The translations under genes were made by a program, and so were the position numbers. The notes beneath the pieces are model-generated. The model ran no database searches, was not told the origin of the DNA, and saw only the letters and a program-made list of their open reading frames with translations. Positions 35,063 to 44,914 of a DNA stretch of 64,000 bases are shown here, piece after piece (the stretch's first letter is position 1; the number at the start of each line of letters is the position of its first letter). The DNA lies in contig JAHUUL010000001.1 in NCBI GenBank assembly GCA_019218415.1, positions 434,001 through 498,000 of the forward strand. Reading direction: 5' to 3'. The DNA is from Dermabacteraceae bacterium TAE3-ERU27. Its GTDB lineage: Bacteria; Actinomycetota; Actinomycetes; Actinomycetales; Dermabacteraceae.

Positions 35063-35110
35063 CTGGGTTTCTGGGTTTCTGGGTTTCTGGGTTTCTGGGT
35101 TTCTGGGTTT
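35063..35110 (+). repeat. Tandem repeat, six units of CTGGGTTT
   Basis: Six exact 8-nt units over 48 nt, starting 16 nt past the TrmH-like stop, ending in TGGGGCCC. G-rich on the plus strand (GGG every 8 nt), so it could form a quadruplex-like structure in RNA or slip during replication. Confidence 0.95.
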
Positions 35111-35138
35111 TGGGGCCCGTTTTGTCGGCCCACCATTA

Positions 35139-35270
35139 ACGCCTGGGTGCACTTTGTGCAGTTAACTTCCGCCCCCTAACGTTTGGGTGCACTAACCGCT
35201 GTGAAAACGGGGTTTGCGCCACCAAAAGTGCACCCGAACGTAACGCGTAACCAAAAGTGCACCTAAACGT
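35139..35270 (+). repeat. 132-nt four-site repeat, copy R3
   Basis: Third copy, more diverged (roughly 75-80 percent to R1 by eye). Sites A 35139-35152, B 35179-35192, C 35228-35241, D 35257-35270, again at 40/49/29 spacing with no gap. The core GTGCAC is kept in all four; site A starts ACGCCTGG instead of ACGTTTGG. The loop keeps CGCTGTGAAAACG. Fills most of the 444-nt gap between the TrmH-like gene and the ABC operon; 35271-35434 shows nothing recognisable. Confidence 0.88.
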
Positions 35271-35434
35271 CCAGGCATCACCAGGGATGAGCGCGGGCTA
35301 GGCGCAGGCGGGAAGGTGCTTCGGCGCGCGCCGAAGAAGGGGGTGTGCCGAAGAAGAGGGACGCCGGAGAAGTCTCGCCGTTTTATTCCTTCGCTCGCGC
35401 CCAGATCAGTGCCTACCTCTTGCCGCCGCAAAAA

Positions 35435-35452
35435 GGTAAGGATAGGCTTACC
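35435..35452 (+). promoter_or_regulatory. DtxR/IdeR-like iron box before the ABC pair
   Basis: GGTAAGGATAGGCTTACC has inverted halves GGTAAG/CTTACC with AGG-like centre, close to the DtxR/IdeR consensus. Lies 40 nt upstream of the first ABC gene. Confidence 0.65.
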
Positions 35453-35461
35453 CTCAAATAG

Positions 35462-35476
35462 TAGAACACTGTTCTA
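35462..35476 (+). promoter_or_regulatory. Perfect 15-nt palindrome before the ABC pair
   Basis: TAGAACA-C-TGTTCTA sits 10 nt after the iron box and 16 nt before ATG 35492. GAACACTGTTC-type palindromes are common operators of TetR-family repressors. It is not a LexA box: the spacer between GAAC and GTTC is 3 nt, not 4. No regulator gene is adjacent. Confidence 0.6.
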
Positions 35477-35491
35477 TGGGCTGGGGAGGAT

Positions 35492-37237
35492 ATGGCTAAA
35501 GAGATATCGGTGGCGCAGCTGATCGCGCCGGCCAAAAAAGACATGATCGTGACGGGGGTGCTCACCGCGATTGGCGCCGCCGTTTCGATAGTGCCCTACG
35601 TCTGCCTGACAGAGATCGCGGCGGCCTACGCGCGCGGTGAACGGGACGGCGTCATCTGGTGGTGGGTGTATCTGGCCATCGCCGCCATCGTTATCGCCCC
35701 GCTGCTTTACACGGTGGGCCTGGGACTGACGCATATTGCGGAAGCGAATTTGCGCTACAACCTGCGCCGCAGCCTGGTAGATGCGCTAGGCAAGATGCCG
35801 CTGGGACGGGTGTTTTCCACCCCGCCCGGCAAGGTGCGCAAGATCGTTGCCGACGATACCTCGGCTATTCATGTGCTGGTGGCGCACCTTTCCGGCGACG
35901 CCACCTATGCGGTGGTTAGCCTGGTGCTCGGGGTCGGTTATCTGCTCTGGGTAGATTGGCGTCTCACCCTGCTGCTGCTCCTCATCTGGGTGCTCGTGAT
36001 CGGGGGCCTGATGGTGACTTCGCAGTGGCGTTACGGGGAGAGCGTAAAAAGGTTTTCGCTGGCGCAGAACGAGCTTTCGGCCGCCGCCGCCGAACTGGTG
36101 GAAGGCATCCGCGAGGTAAAGACCTTCCAGGGAGCGCAGGCTCCCCGGACCCGTTTCAACGCCGCGTACAAGGCTTTCTCGGACCTTTCCTACGAGTGGT
36201 CGAAGAGCGTCGGCATGGCGATGGCGGTGCTGGCCGCGTTCCTTAAGCCCGGCGTTATTTTCGCTACGGTCGCTCCGCTCGCGGTTTGGTTTGTTGCCGA
36301 GGGCTGGACCGAACCCGCCTACACGCTGCCGTTCTTCATCCTCGCCCTGGGTATCCCCTCGGGCCTGCTGCAGCTGATGGTGCTGGCGCAGAGCCTGTAC
36401 GAGGCGCGGCAGGCGGCGCAGGACACCGTGAGCGTGCTGTCGGTCGCCCCGATCAAGGAGGGGGCAGAAAGGCAGGAAGTAGGCCCGAAGCCTGGCGAGG
36501 TGAGCTTTAGCGATGTGTCGTTCAGCTACACGGTTGACAGGGAACGCCCCCTGCTGCATGACCTCAGTTTCACCGCCCCGGCCGGTAGCGTGACCGCGCT
36601 GGTCGGCCCCTCCGGCGGCGGCAAATCCACTCTCGTGAAACTGATCGCCCGCTTCCACGACGTGGACTCGGGTAGCGTAAAGGTGGAGGGCCTGGACGTA
36701 CGCGAGGTCACCTCCCGCTGGCTGCTGTCCCGGGTAGCGGTAGTTTTCCAGGACGTAGCCCTGGTGCACGACACGGTGGCAAATAACATCGCGCTGGGGC
36801 GCGACGATGCCACCCGGGAAGAGATCGAGGCCGCGGCCCGCGCAGCCTGCCTGCACGAGCGCATCACCCGTCTGAAGGATGGCTACGACACGGTGATCGG
36901 CGACGATAACGGCATCCTTTCGGGAGGGGAAATGCAACGCCTGACCATCGCCCGCGCCTATCTACAAGATGCCCCGATCCTGGTGCTCGACGAAGCCACC
37001 GCCATGGCGGACCCGCGCAGCGAGCGGGAGATCCACCGTGCGCTCAGCGAACTGGCCCAGCAGCGCACCGTGATCGTGATTGCGCACCGGCTCTCTACGG
37101 TGCGGGAGGCCGACCAGATCCTGGTTGTGGCCGACGGCACCATCGCCGAACGCGGTAAACACGAAGAACTGGTCGCGGAGGGCGGCATCTACGCCTCGCT
37201 CTGGCACCGCCAGCAGGGGGAAGGAGACGAAAAATGA
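35492..37237 (+). CDS. ABC transporter, fused permease-ATPase (siderophore importer IrtA/YbtP-like), subunit 1
   Basis: A 581-aa half-transporter: six TM helices in about residues 1-310, then the nucleotide-binding domain with Walker A GPSGGGKST, signature LSGGEMQRLTIARA and Walker B ILVLDEATAMADP. The exporter fold with iron-box control and a partner of equal size matches the IrtAB/YbtPQ siderophore importers, which use an exporter fold. It lacks the N-terminal SIP domain of mycobacterial IrtA; the separate SIP gene at 18.9 kb could supply that function. Overlaps the next gene by 4 nt. Confidence 0.85.
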   Translation: MAKEISVAQLIAPAKKDMIVTGVLTAIGAAVSIVPYVCLTEIAAAYARGERDGVIWWWVYLAIAAIVIAPLLYTVGLGLTHIAEANLRYNLRRSLVDALGKMPLGRVFSTPPGKVRKIVADDTSAIHVLVAHLSGDATYAVVSLVLGVGYLLWVDWRLTLLLLLIWVLVIGGLMVTSQWRYGESVKRFSLAQNELSAAAAELVEGIREVKTFQGAQAPRTRFNAAYKAFSDLSYEWSKSVGMAMAVLAAFLKPGVIFATVAPLAVWFVAEGWTEPAYTLPFFILALGIPSGLLQLMVLAQSLYEARQAAQDTVSVLSVAPIKEGAERQEVGPKPGEVSFSDVSFSYTVDRERPLLHDLSFTAPAGSVTALVGPSGGGKSTLVKLIARFHDVDSGSVKVEGLDVREVTSRWLLSRVAVVFQDVALVHDTVANNIALGRDDATREEIEAAARAACLHERITRLKDGYDTVIGDDNGILSGGEMQRLTIARAYLQDAPILVLDEATAMADPRSEREIHRALSELAQQRTVIVIAHRLSTVREADQILVVADGTIAERGKHEELVAEGGIYASLWHRQQGEGDEK

Positions 37238-38970
37238 GGGCGCTGCTCGAAAAGACCGTGAACGCGCGAGAGGTGCGCACGGAGCTGGTTCTGTTCGTGC
37301 TCGGGGCTGCCGCGCAGGGGGTGGCGCTGGCCCTGATGATCCCGTTCCTGCGCTCCTTCCTCGGCACGCGTGAGAACCTGACGGCCTGGACCGTGGCCAT
37401 CGTCGCGGCGGGGGTAGCGGCCCTGCTGCTAAACATTTACGCCGCCCACCGCTCCTACCGCCTGAGCGTTTACGAAATCTGCGACACCCTGATGGCGCGC
37501 ATCCTGGAACGCACCCTGCGGCTGCCGCTCGGCTGGTTCAGCGCCAGTAATCAGGCGCGCGTGATCTCCGCCGTCTCGCGCGAACTGAACACGATCTCGC
37601 ACATCACCTCGATGTTGATCCCGAACCTGGTGGACGCCTTCGTGGTCCCGATCGTGATGCTGGTCGTGGTGTTCTTCGTGGATCCGTTGCTGTGCCTGGT
37701 TATGGTGCTCGCGATACCTCCGCTGGCGCTCACCTGGCGTTGGATGCTGCGGGTCAGCGACCGCGTTAACGAGGAAGAACTTGAGGCGGCGCGCGATACC
37801 GCCGGCAGGCTGGTGGAATACGCCAAACTACAGACGGTGCTGCGCGCTGCCGGCAAGGCATCGATCGACTGGCAGCCGCTCGGGGAGGAACTCGAACGCG
37901 AACACCGCGCGGTGATGGATTCGATGCAGAGCAAAGTCAAGCCCTCGATGACGTTCTCGTTCCTGCTGCAGGCAGCGTTCGGCATCGTGCTGCTGCTCGG
38001 GCTGTCCCAGGTAATCGGCGCGAAACTGGACATGGCCGCTTACCTGGCGATCATGGTGGTGGCGGCGCGCATGCTCGCTCCGCTCAGCACGGCGATCATG
38101 TACAACGCGGAAATGTACAAGGCCCGCATGGCGCTAGAGGCGGTGGACGGCATCCTGTCGGCCCCGACGCTGCCGGAACCGCAGGCGCCCGTGGCTTTCC
38201 CGCGCGAACACTCCCTCACGTTCACCGACATCAGCTTTGGTTACGACGGGGAACGGCCCGTGCTGAACGGCATCGATCTGCAGGTGGAGAGCGGCAGCGT
38301 CACCGCCCTGGTGGGCGAGTCCGGCTGCGGTAAATCGACCCTGTTACGCCTGGCCGGGCGGTTCTGGGACGTGAACGGCGGCAGCGTGCGCATCGGCGGA
38401 GTCGACGTGCGCGACATCCCCACCGAGGAACTGCTGGAGCAGATCTCGTTCGTGTTCCAGGACGTCTACCTGTTCGACACCACGATCCGGGAAAACGTGC
38501 GCCTGGCCCGCCCCGGCGCGACCGACGAAGAAATCGCTCACGCGGCGCGGCAGGCGCGCCTCGACAGCGTGATCGAAACGTTGCCGGATGGTTGGGAAAC
38601 GCAGGTTGGCCCCGGCGGAAAGCTGCTCTCGGGTGGTGAACGACAGCGCGTCGCCATCGCCCGCGCGTTCATTAAGGACTCCCCGATCCTGTTGCTGGAC
38701 GAGATCACGTCGGCGCTGGACGGCGAAAACGAGGCCGCGATCACCGGTGTTATCCGGGAATTGGCGAAGGGACGCACAGTGCTGATGGTCGCGCACAGGC
38801 TCACCACCGTGCGCACCGCCGACAAGGTAGTCGTGCTGCGCCCCGGAGAATCCGGGGAGGGGGCGAGCATCGCCCAGGTCGGCACGTACGACGAACTCGC
38901 CGCGCAGCCGGGGGCGTTCGCGCGGATGGTGGAGGCCGACGGGGCCGATAGACACTGGCGGCTGCGCTAG
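37234..38970 (+). CDS. ABC transporter, fused permease-ATPase (IrtB/YbtQ-like), subunit 2
   Basis: A 578-aa half-transporter with six N-terminal TM helices and an ATPase domain: Walker A GESGCGKST, Q-loop FVFQDVYLFDTT, signature LSGGERQRVAIARA, Walker B ILLLDEITSALDG. Starts at ATG 37234 overlapping the stop of subunit 1, so the two are made in equal amounts and should form a heterodimer. Iron-siderophore import is inferred from the upstream iron box and partner layout; multidrug export is the main alternative. Confidence 0.85.
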   Translation: MRALLEKTVNAREVRTELVLFVLGAAAQGVALALMIPFLRSFLGTRENLTAWTVAIVAAGVAALLLNIYAAHRSYRLSVYEICDTLMARILERTLRLPLGWFSASNQARVISAVSRELNTISHITSMLIPNLVDAFVVPIVMLVVVFFVDPLLCLVMVLAIPPLALTWRWMLRVSDRVNEEELEAARDTAGRLVEYAKLQTVLRAAGKASIDWQPLGEELEREHRAVMDSMQSKVKPSMTFSFLLQAAFGIVLLLGLSQVIGAKLDMAAYLAIMVVAARMLAPLSTAIMYNAEMYKARMALEAVDGILSAPTLPEPQAPVAFPREHSLTFTDISFGYDGERPVLNGIDLQVESGSVTALVGESGCGKSTLLRLAGRFWDVNGGSVRIGGVDVRDIPTEELLEQISFVFQDVYLFDTTIRENVRLARPGATDEEIAHAARQARLDSVIETLPDGWETQVGPGGKLLSGGERQRVAIARAFIKDSPILLLDEITSALDGENEAAITGVIRELAKGRTVLMVAHRLTTVRTADKVVVLRPGESGEGASIAQVGTYDELAAQPGAFARMVEADGADRHWRLR

Positions 38971-39095
38971 GGCGGAATGTGAGGGAGGGAAAATATCCCT
39001 ACCTGAAACTCCCGAAGGGGACCCCCCTATGAAAAGATATATGTGTCGGCACTAAGTATCGTGTCGCACCCCGACTTTGAAGGAGAATGCGCAGC

Positions 39096-40124
<1,029 letters not shown>

Positions 40125-40161
40125 TCTGCCGCAAGCAGCCTGAGCGCTAACGCGCACAGCT

Positions 40162-40205
40162 AAAAATGTCCCCCTCCACATCGCGTGGAGGGGGACATTT
40201 TTTTA
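40162..40205 (+). terminator. Terminator of fbaA
   Basis: AAAAATGTCCCCCTCCAC-atcgc-GTGGAGGGGGACATTTTTTT is a perfect stem with a long T-run. Confidence 0.95.
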
Positions 40206-40267
40206 ATTAGCGCCGACAGGAAAACCTGCCCTTTTCGCGCTTTGCTAACAACCTCGGCTACGGCAGC

Positions 40268-40597
40268 TCAACGGCGCCCGTAACGCCCCTGCGCATTCCC
40301 CATCACGCTGCGCAGCGCGGGGAGGACGTCGGCCAAGAAAACCCCTGCGGCGGTGACTGCGATGATCGGCATGATGCCCAGCACCGGCAACCTAAATGGC
40401 AAGATCGGCAGGGTGAGCAGACCCACCACGGCGCTGACGGCGCAGACGCCGCCCCAAAACAGCTTCGTGCGCTTCATCGCCGCATCGTACGCGGCGGCGG
40501 GGAAACGCACGGCGTTTATCAGCGCCCAGGCCTCGATGCCGAACATGAGGAACGCGGCCGCGCTGAAAATGAAAAATTCGATCTGCCAAACAAGCAT
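40268..40597 (-). CDS. DUF2516 family membrane protein
   Basis: A 109-aa protein with three TM helices. FMFGIEAWALINAVRFPAAAYDAAMKRTKLFWGG is the DUF2516 pattern of actinobacteria. Function unknown. ATG 40597; C-terminus is basic (QGRYGRR). Confidence 0.8.
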   Translation of the reverse strand: MLVWQIEFFIFSAAAFLMFGIEAWALINAVRFPAAAYDAAMKRTKLFWGGVCAVSAVVGLLTLPILPFRLPVLGIMPIIAVTAAGVFLADVLPALRSVMGNAQGRYGRR

Positions 40598-40647
40598 GGT
40601 GCCAGTCTAAACACAGGTGACGGCACTAATTGCGCCGGAGCGGGGTG

Positions 40648-41910
40648 TTAATCATCGCGGTGTTCGCCCAGGATGAGCGTTTCGATCATCGCGGTCGTCG
40701 TCGGCGGTTCCACCACGTCCAGTTCCTTCGTCACCGGGCGCGGCCCGACCACGTTCCCGTCGGAAACCACCATCAGACTCGGCAGGAACTTCTCCGCCTG
40801 GGTCGCGTTCAGGCCGGTCGCCTGCAGCAGGTCTACCGCGAGCGAACGCAGCTGCATCACCAGAGTGATCCCGGCGAAGTGCGCCACGCGGCCGGGAATC
40901 GTGCCGTCCTCGGTTTCCAGCAGGGTCTCCGGGGTTAGGTAGGCGCAGTATTGTCGCAGCGAACGGCGCGCCTGCGTGAAGTCTTCGCCCGTATCCACGC
41001 TGGTGCGCAGCTGGCCGACGGCATCGAATAGCTGCAGGTAGGCGTCGGCCAAGCGCGGCAGCGAAACGTCGGGGGCGGCGCGCTGCAGCTCTACCTGCCT
41101 GCGGGCCACCACGCGGGCGGTGCGCATGGCGCGGTCGGAACCGACCAGCAGCCCCTGCAGGCGCTGCACCTCTTTTGCGTGCTTGTGCCCGGTGGGGGAG
41201 AAACGCGCCAGTTCGTCCGCCGCCTCGTTAGCGAGCCGCCAGCGGTCCGTCGCATCCTGCGAGATCGCGCGTAACCGGTGCAGGGCGGCGCGGGAAACAT
41301 CCACGCTGCCGGAACGCGCCGCCAGCGAAAGGGAGGTGACGGTGGCCGCCAGGTCGGAAAAGAACTGCCGCGACGCAGCCTGCGGAGCGCGCCGGGGATC
41401 CTTCGCGAATAGCAGCAGTACCAGGATGGCCACCACCACGCCCACCAGTGCATCCAGGAAGCGGCCCATCGGGGAAAGCTGCGGGGTGGCGGGCAAGAGC
41501 AGCGCGATCAGCGACTGCACGCCGCTCTGTACCCCGAACACCACGCCCCGGTCCAAGAAACGGGCGGCCAGGGCGGCGCAAAGCACCAAAACCAGAATCT
41601 GCCAGGCACCGGGGCCGATCGTGTAGTGGGCAAGCTCGCCCAGCAGCACGCCGAACAGCACCCCGCCCGACATCTCGGCCACCTTGCGCATCTTCTTCTC
41701 TACCGTGAAGCCGATGATGATCCAGGCGGCTACGGCGGCGAAGAACGGTGCCCGATGCTGCCAGATCCAGCCCGCCGCGAGGTAGGCCAGGGAGGCCGCG
41801 AGGGCAGCCTGAAACACCTGCCACCAGGTGTCGCGGACGCGCTGCACGCCGTCCCTGAAATAGCGGCGCAGCCAGCTGTGCGGGTGGGTAGAGGGGGAGT
41901 GTGCGCTCAC
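40648..41910 (-). CDS. FUSC family (aromatic acid exporter-like) membrane protein
   Basis: A 420-aa protein when begun at GTG 41910, which overlaps the upstream stop (GTGA); an in-frame start at 42090 would add a low-complexity Arg/Gly-rich tail overlapping that gene. Six TM helices in about residues 25-160, FFAAVAAWIIIGFTVEKKMRK, then a long cytoplasmic helical part, the FUSC layout. Family members include aromatic acid exporters. C-terminal LGEHRDD. Confidence 0.75.
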   Translation of the reverse strand: MSAHSPSTHPHSWLRRYFRDGVQRVRDTWWQVFQAALAASLAYLAAGWIWQHRAPFFAAVAAWIIIGFTVEKKMRKVAEMSGGVLFGVLLGELAHYTIGPGAWQILVLVLCAALAARFLDRGVVFGVQSGVQSLIALLLPATPQLSPMGRFLDALVGVVVAILVLLLFAKDPRRAPQAASRQFFSDLAATVTSLSLAARSGSVDVSRAALHRLRAISQDATDRWRLANEAADELARFSPTGHKHAKEVQRLQGLLVGSDRAMRTARVVARRQVELQRAAPDVSLPRLADAYLQLFDAVGQLRTSVDTGEDFTQARRSLRQYCAYLTPETLLETEDGTIPGRVAHFAGITLVMQLRSLAVDLLQATGLNATQAEKFLPSLMVVSDGNVVGPRPVTKELDVVEPPTTTAMIETLILGEHRDD

Positions 41911-42317
41911 GAAATCACCGGTTCTTTCAGCCTGCGGGTGATTAGCTCGGATAGTTCGATGGCCTCCCCATCGCGGCCACCTTTGCCCACCACCAGCGGG
42001 GCGGGCTGCGGCTCCAGGCGGGCCCCGCGCAGTGTTTCGCGCAGCGTCCCCTCGGCTCGCATAACGTAAAAGTTGCCCTCGCGATCGCACGCCACGCTGC
42101 GATCGCTCTTGAGATACCAGCCGACTACCTGGGTTTTTACGGTGCGTCGGCCGTTAAAAGTGCGGGCGCGCAGCGGGGCGGGGGCGATTCCGGCGCGCTG
42201 AAAGGAATCTGCGGCGTCACGCAGCAGCGCGGTAGCGGCCGCGTGTTCCCGTTCGCGTTCGGCACGCAGGATACGCTCCTGCGCCGCAAACACCTCGTCC
42301 CGATCCACGCGCGGCAC
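41907..42317 (-). CDS. Hypothetical conserved actinobacterial protein
   Basis: A 136-aa soluble protein. N-terminal half is a charged helix (EERI-type RILRAEREREHAAATALLRDAADSF), then a beta-rich part: GWYLKSDRSVACDREGNFYVMRAEGTLRE and a final LVVGKGGRDGEAIELSELI. No family recognised. Start GTG-type at 42317, adjacent to the YgfZ stop (42318), and its stop overlaps the FUSC start, so all are co-transcribed. Confidence 0.65.
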   Translation of the reverse strand: MPRVDRDEVFAAQERILRAEREREHAAATALLRDAADSFQRAGIAPAPLRARTFNGRRTVKTQVVGWYLKSDRSVACDREGNFYVMRAEGTLRETLRGARLEPQPAPLVVGKGGRDGEAIELSELITRRLKEPVIS

Positions 42318-43379
42318 CTACAGTTTGGCCGTCTTGGGGCGCGGCGCGTGTTCGCGCTCGCGCACGATGACTTCCTGTAGCGCGGGCACCTCGGCGGAGG
42401 CGTCGGCGGCGGTAACCACCACCGTGAGCTGCGCATCCGTCGGCACCGAACGCCTGACCAGGGCCAGCGCGATAGTGCCCAGGTCGCAGTGCTGCGCACC
42501 GCTGGTAACGTGGCCGACTTCCCGGCCCTGCAACGTCACCCTATCGCCGTGAGAGGGCAGCAGATCGCTGCCGCCGTCCAGGTGCAAGAGCACCAGACGA
42601 CGCGGCGGCTGGCCCAGGTTAAGCACCTTCGCCACGGTCTCCTGGCCCCGATAGCAGCCCTTCGCGGTATGCACGGCGCTGCGCAGCCAGTCCAGTTCGT
42701 GCGGGATGCTGCGCTCGTCCACCTCGCGGCGCAGCCGGGGTCGGTGCGCGGCCACCCGCAGCGCCTCGGCGCTCAGGAGGCCCGCCCAGAGAGCGGCCGG
42801 AACCCGCGTTAGCTCGGTGCGCGCCAGCAGCGAAAGCCGCCAGTCCACGGCCTCCTCCGGGTCCGGCCCGTAGGCCACCCCGCCGGGGCAGACACCCGGC
42901 CAGGGATCGTCCCACTCCGCGAGCGGCGCGAGGTCAGGCTGGAAATTGTCTACCTCGGAAAGGGGGCCGACGCTACCGACGGCTGCCAGATCGGGGCGGG
43001 CCTGTACCTCCACCCGAGAAGCGAAACGCATCCGTTCCAGGTAGGCGATCAGCGCGGCGCCGCAGCCGGGATCGGTCACGAGCAGCACGCCGTCCTCGCG
43101 CACGAGTACGGCGCAGGCGTGTTCGATGCGCCCGTTCGGGGAGAGGATCAGCAGCTCGCGCGAATCGCCCGGGGCGGCGTCGAGCAGAGCCTGGGAGCTG
43201 AGCGTGTGCAGCCATTTCAGGGTGTCCGGGCCGGAAACCTCGACCGTGTCCAGGTGGGAAAAATCGACCACGGCGCGCGAATCGAGCAGCCGCCGTTGTT
43301 CGCGCAGCGGCGCGCCGTAGTGGGCGGGCACCGCCGCGTCGGGGCCGTCGCCCGCGACCGCGCCGGGCAGGTCAGGCAT
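42318..43379 (-). CDS. ygfZ: YgfZ-like folate-binding protein (Fe-S cluster assembly/repair)
   Basis: A 353-aa protein with the aminomethyltransferase-related fold. The hallmark motif KGCYRGQETVAKVLNLGQPPRRLVLL (K-G-C-Y-x-G-Q-E) is present near residue 225-235. YgfZ/IBA57 proteins maintain certain Fe-S enzymes using tetrahydrofolate. The N-terminus AVVDFSHLDTVEVSGPDTLKWLHTLSSQ is typical. Overlaps the upstream nitrobindin gene by 8 nt. Confidence 0.9.
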   Translation of the reverse strand: MPDLPGAVAGDGPDAAVPAHYGAPLREQRRLLDSRAVVDFSHLDTVEVSGPDTLKWLHTLSSQALLDAAPGDSRELLILSPNGRIEHACAVLVREDGVLLVTDPGCGAALIAYLERMRFASRVEVQARPDLAAVGSVGPLSEVDNFQPDLAPLAEWDDPWPGVCPGGVAYGPDPEEAVDWRLSLLARTELTRVPAALWAGLLSAEALRVAAHRPRLRREVDERSIPHELDWLRSAVHTAKGCYRGQETVAKVLNLGQPPRRLVLLHLDGGSDLLPSHGDRVTLQGREVGHVTSGAQHCDLGTIALALVRRSVPTDAQLTVVVTAADASAEVPALQEVIVREREHAPRPKTAKL

Positions 43380-44052
43380 CGCTGCTGCCGTCTCCGGAAA
43401 GATCGGCCTTTCCGAGCATTTCGTAGTCGGCCTCTTCCTCGTCGGCGGCGCGGCCCAGCTCTACCGACATGTAGCTGGAAAGCGGTTTGTCGTCCCGGCT
43501 CGTGTCGTAGGCCCACATCAGGTTGCCGCGCACCAGCCCGAACATGCGCATGGCGGCGGCGGGACCGGTGCCGGTCTCGGTGCGCGCCACGAAGTCGGTT
43601 GCCAGGTGGATACGCGGCCCGCGCACCTCGCCCAGGTAAACCTCGCAGTAGCCCTCCGGGTGGGAGAGCAGGAGTTCCACCTTGTGCGGGGACTGCGCCT
43701 CGGTCTCGCCCTCCTTGACCGGGCCGGTCACGCGCCAGTAGCCGCTTTCTTCGGTGAGCAGGCGGCGCTCGACCTCGCCCTCTTGCGGGGTTTCGGCCTC
43801 TTCTTCCGCGCCCTCCACGAAAGCGGCGGTGGGCGGGGCGGGCGGCGGCACGTCCAGCACCCAGGTGCGCATCTGCCACGCCAGGGTCTTGCTGTCGGAC
43901 GGCTTGATCTGGAGGGTCTGTTCGATTCGCTTGCCGACCTCTTCCCCGTCGTCGCTGGGGAGCTGCACGGCACCGCTGCCCTCCCAGCTGCCAACCAGCC
44001 AGGCGAGGGGGTAGAGCGAAGGATCTAGCGAGGAATCAAGAATGATCGGCAT
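43372..44052 (-). CDS. Nitrobindin-like heme-binding (FABP family) protein
   Basis: A 226-aa beta-barrel protein. LAWLVGSWEGSGAVQLP at the N-terminus is the GxWxGxG motif of nitrobindins (THAP4/DUF1794), which bind ferric heme and isomerise peroxynitrite. An insertion rich in Glu/Pro occurs at about residues 70-92, unusual compared with typical members. In actinobacteria it commonly precedes the YgfZ gene, as here. Confidence 0.82.
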   Translation of the reverse strand: MPIILDSSLDPSLYPLAWLVGSWEGSGAVQLPSDDGEEVGKRIEQTLQIKPSDSKTLAWQMRTWVLDVPPPAPPTAAFVEGAEEEAETPQEGEVERRLLTEESGYWRVTGPVKEGETEAQSPHKVELLLSHPEGYCEVYLGEVRGPRIHLATDFVARTETGTGPAAAMRMFGLVRGNLMWAYDTSRDDKPLSSYMSVELGRAADEEEADYEMLGKADLSGDGSSDA

Positions 44053-44086
44053 AGCCCAAGTTTAGCTATCCGCTCCGCGCGTGTCC

Positions 44087-44839
44087 CTAGAGCGGGATCA
44101 TCCTTACCGCGAGGAACACCACGAACCCGGTCACCGCCACCGGCGCGCAGGCGTTGGTAAGCACCGCGCGGGCCTCCCGGGCGCGAAAGACGGTGCTGAG
44201 AAGGTAGGTGATCGCCACCGAGAGGCACGCGATCACGGCCCCCACCCCGGCCCCGATAAGCAACGGGTGATCGCTGGGTAGCAGGAAATAGCTGGTGAAA
44301 GCGGGTACCAGGGTGCCGGTGAGGATGGCCGACGGCACGGCGGCCACCCCCGGCAGGGGCAGCGCCAATACGAACGAGGTGGCGACGAGCGCCGAGGCTG
44401 CGGTGATGATGAGCCCGATCCCGGCGGAGGCGTGCACCGCCTCCACCCAGCCCGCGGAAAGCGCGGCCAGAAGCGCGCCGGTAACGGTGCCGGTGAGCGA
44501 TTCGGTGAGCTGCCCTCGTTCCGAGCGCAGCATTTGCTGTAAGAAACTGGCGAACACGGCGAACACCATCACCAGGGCGATCCCTGCGGCGGCGTTGCTG
44601 ACGCTGGTGGAAAGGGCCAAGATAAGCCCGGCGGCGCCGGTCAGCGCCATCACCAGGCGGGTGCTGCGCGGGGTGGGCAGCTCCAGCAGATCGGGCCAGC
44701 CCGCCGTCAGCATTACGATCACGAACGCACAGGTGAGAGCCACCAGGTAGACGGCGTAACCGCCCCCCACTATCACCGCGAGCGCAATCAGAAGTCCGAG
44801 CGCTGCCCCGAGCGGCGTGCGCGCTGCCGATCCCATCAA
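44087..44839 (-). CDS. Multi-helix membrane protein of unknown function
   Basis: A 250-aa protein with about seven hydrophobic helices and few charges. No clear family; mild resemblance to phosphatidate cytidylyltransferase-like or permease proteins is not enough to name it. Located between nitrobindin and mshD, divergent from mshD. Confidence 0.65.
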   Translation of the reverse strand: MMGSAARTPLGAALGLLIALAVIVGGGYAVYLVALTCAFVIVMLTAGWPDLLELPTPRSTRLVMALTGAAGLILALSTSVSNAAAGIALVMVFAVFASFLQQMLRSERGQLTESLTGTVTGALLAALSAGWVEAVHASAGIGLIITAASALVATSFVLALPLPGVAAVPSAILTGTLVPAFTSYFLLPSDHPLLIGAGVGAVIACLSVAITYLLSTVFRAREARAVLTNACAPVAVTGFVVFLAVRMIPL

Positions 44840-44914
44840 AACTTAAAGTCCCTTCGCCGTGCTTAGTTACAGTTGAGTCTACGTGCTGTAAACGGGTAAG
44901 GGAGTGGCGTGCTG

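Noticed and set aside
35063-35110. CRISPR array
   Set aside because: Units are 8 nt with no spacers, and no cas genes are in the window.
35462-35476. LexA (SOS) box
   Set aside because: GAAC and GTTC are 3 nt apart rather than the 4 nt of the actinobacterial SOS box, and the gene is not a DNA-repair gene.
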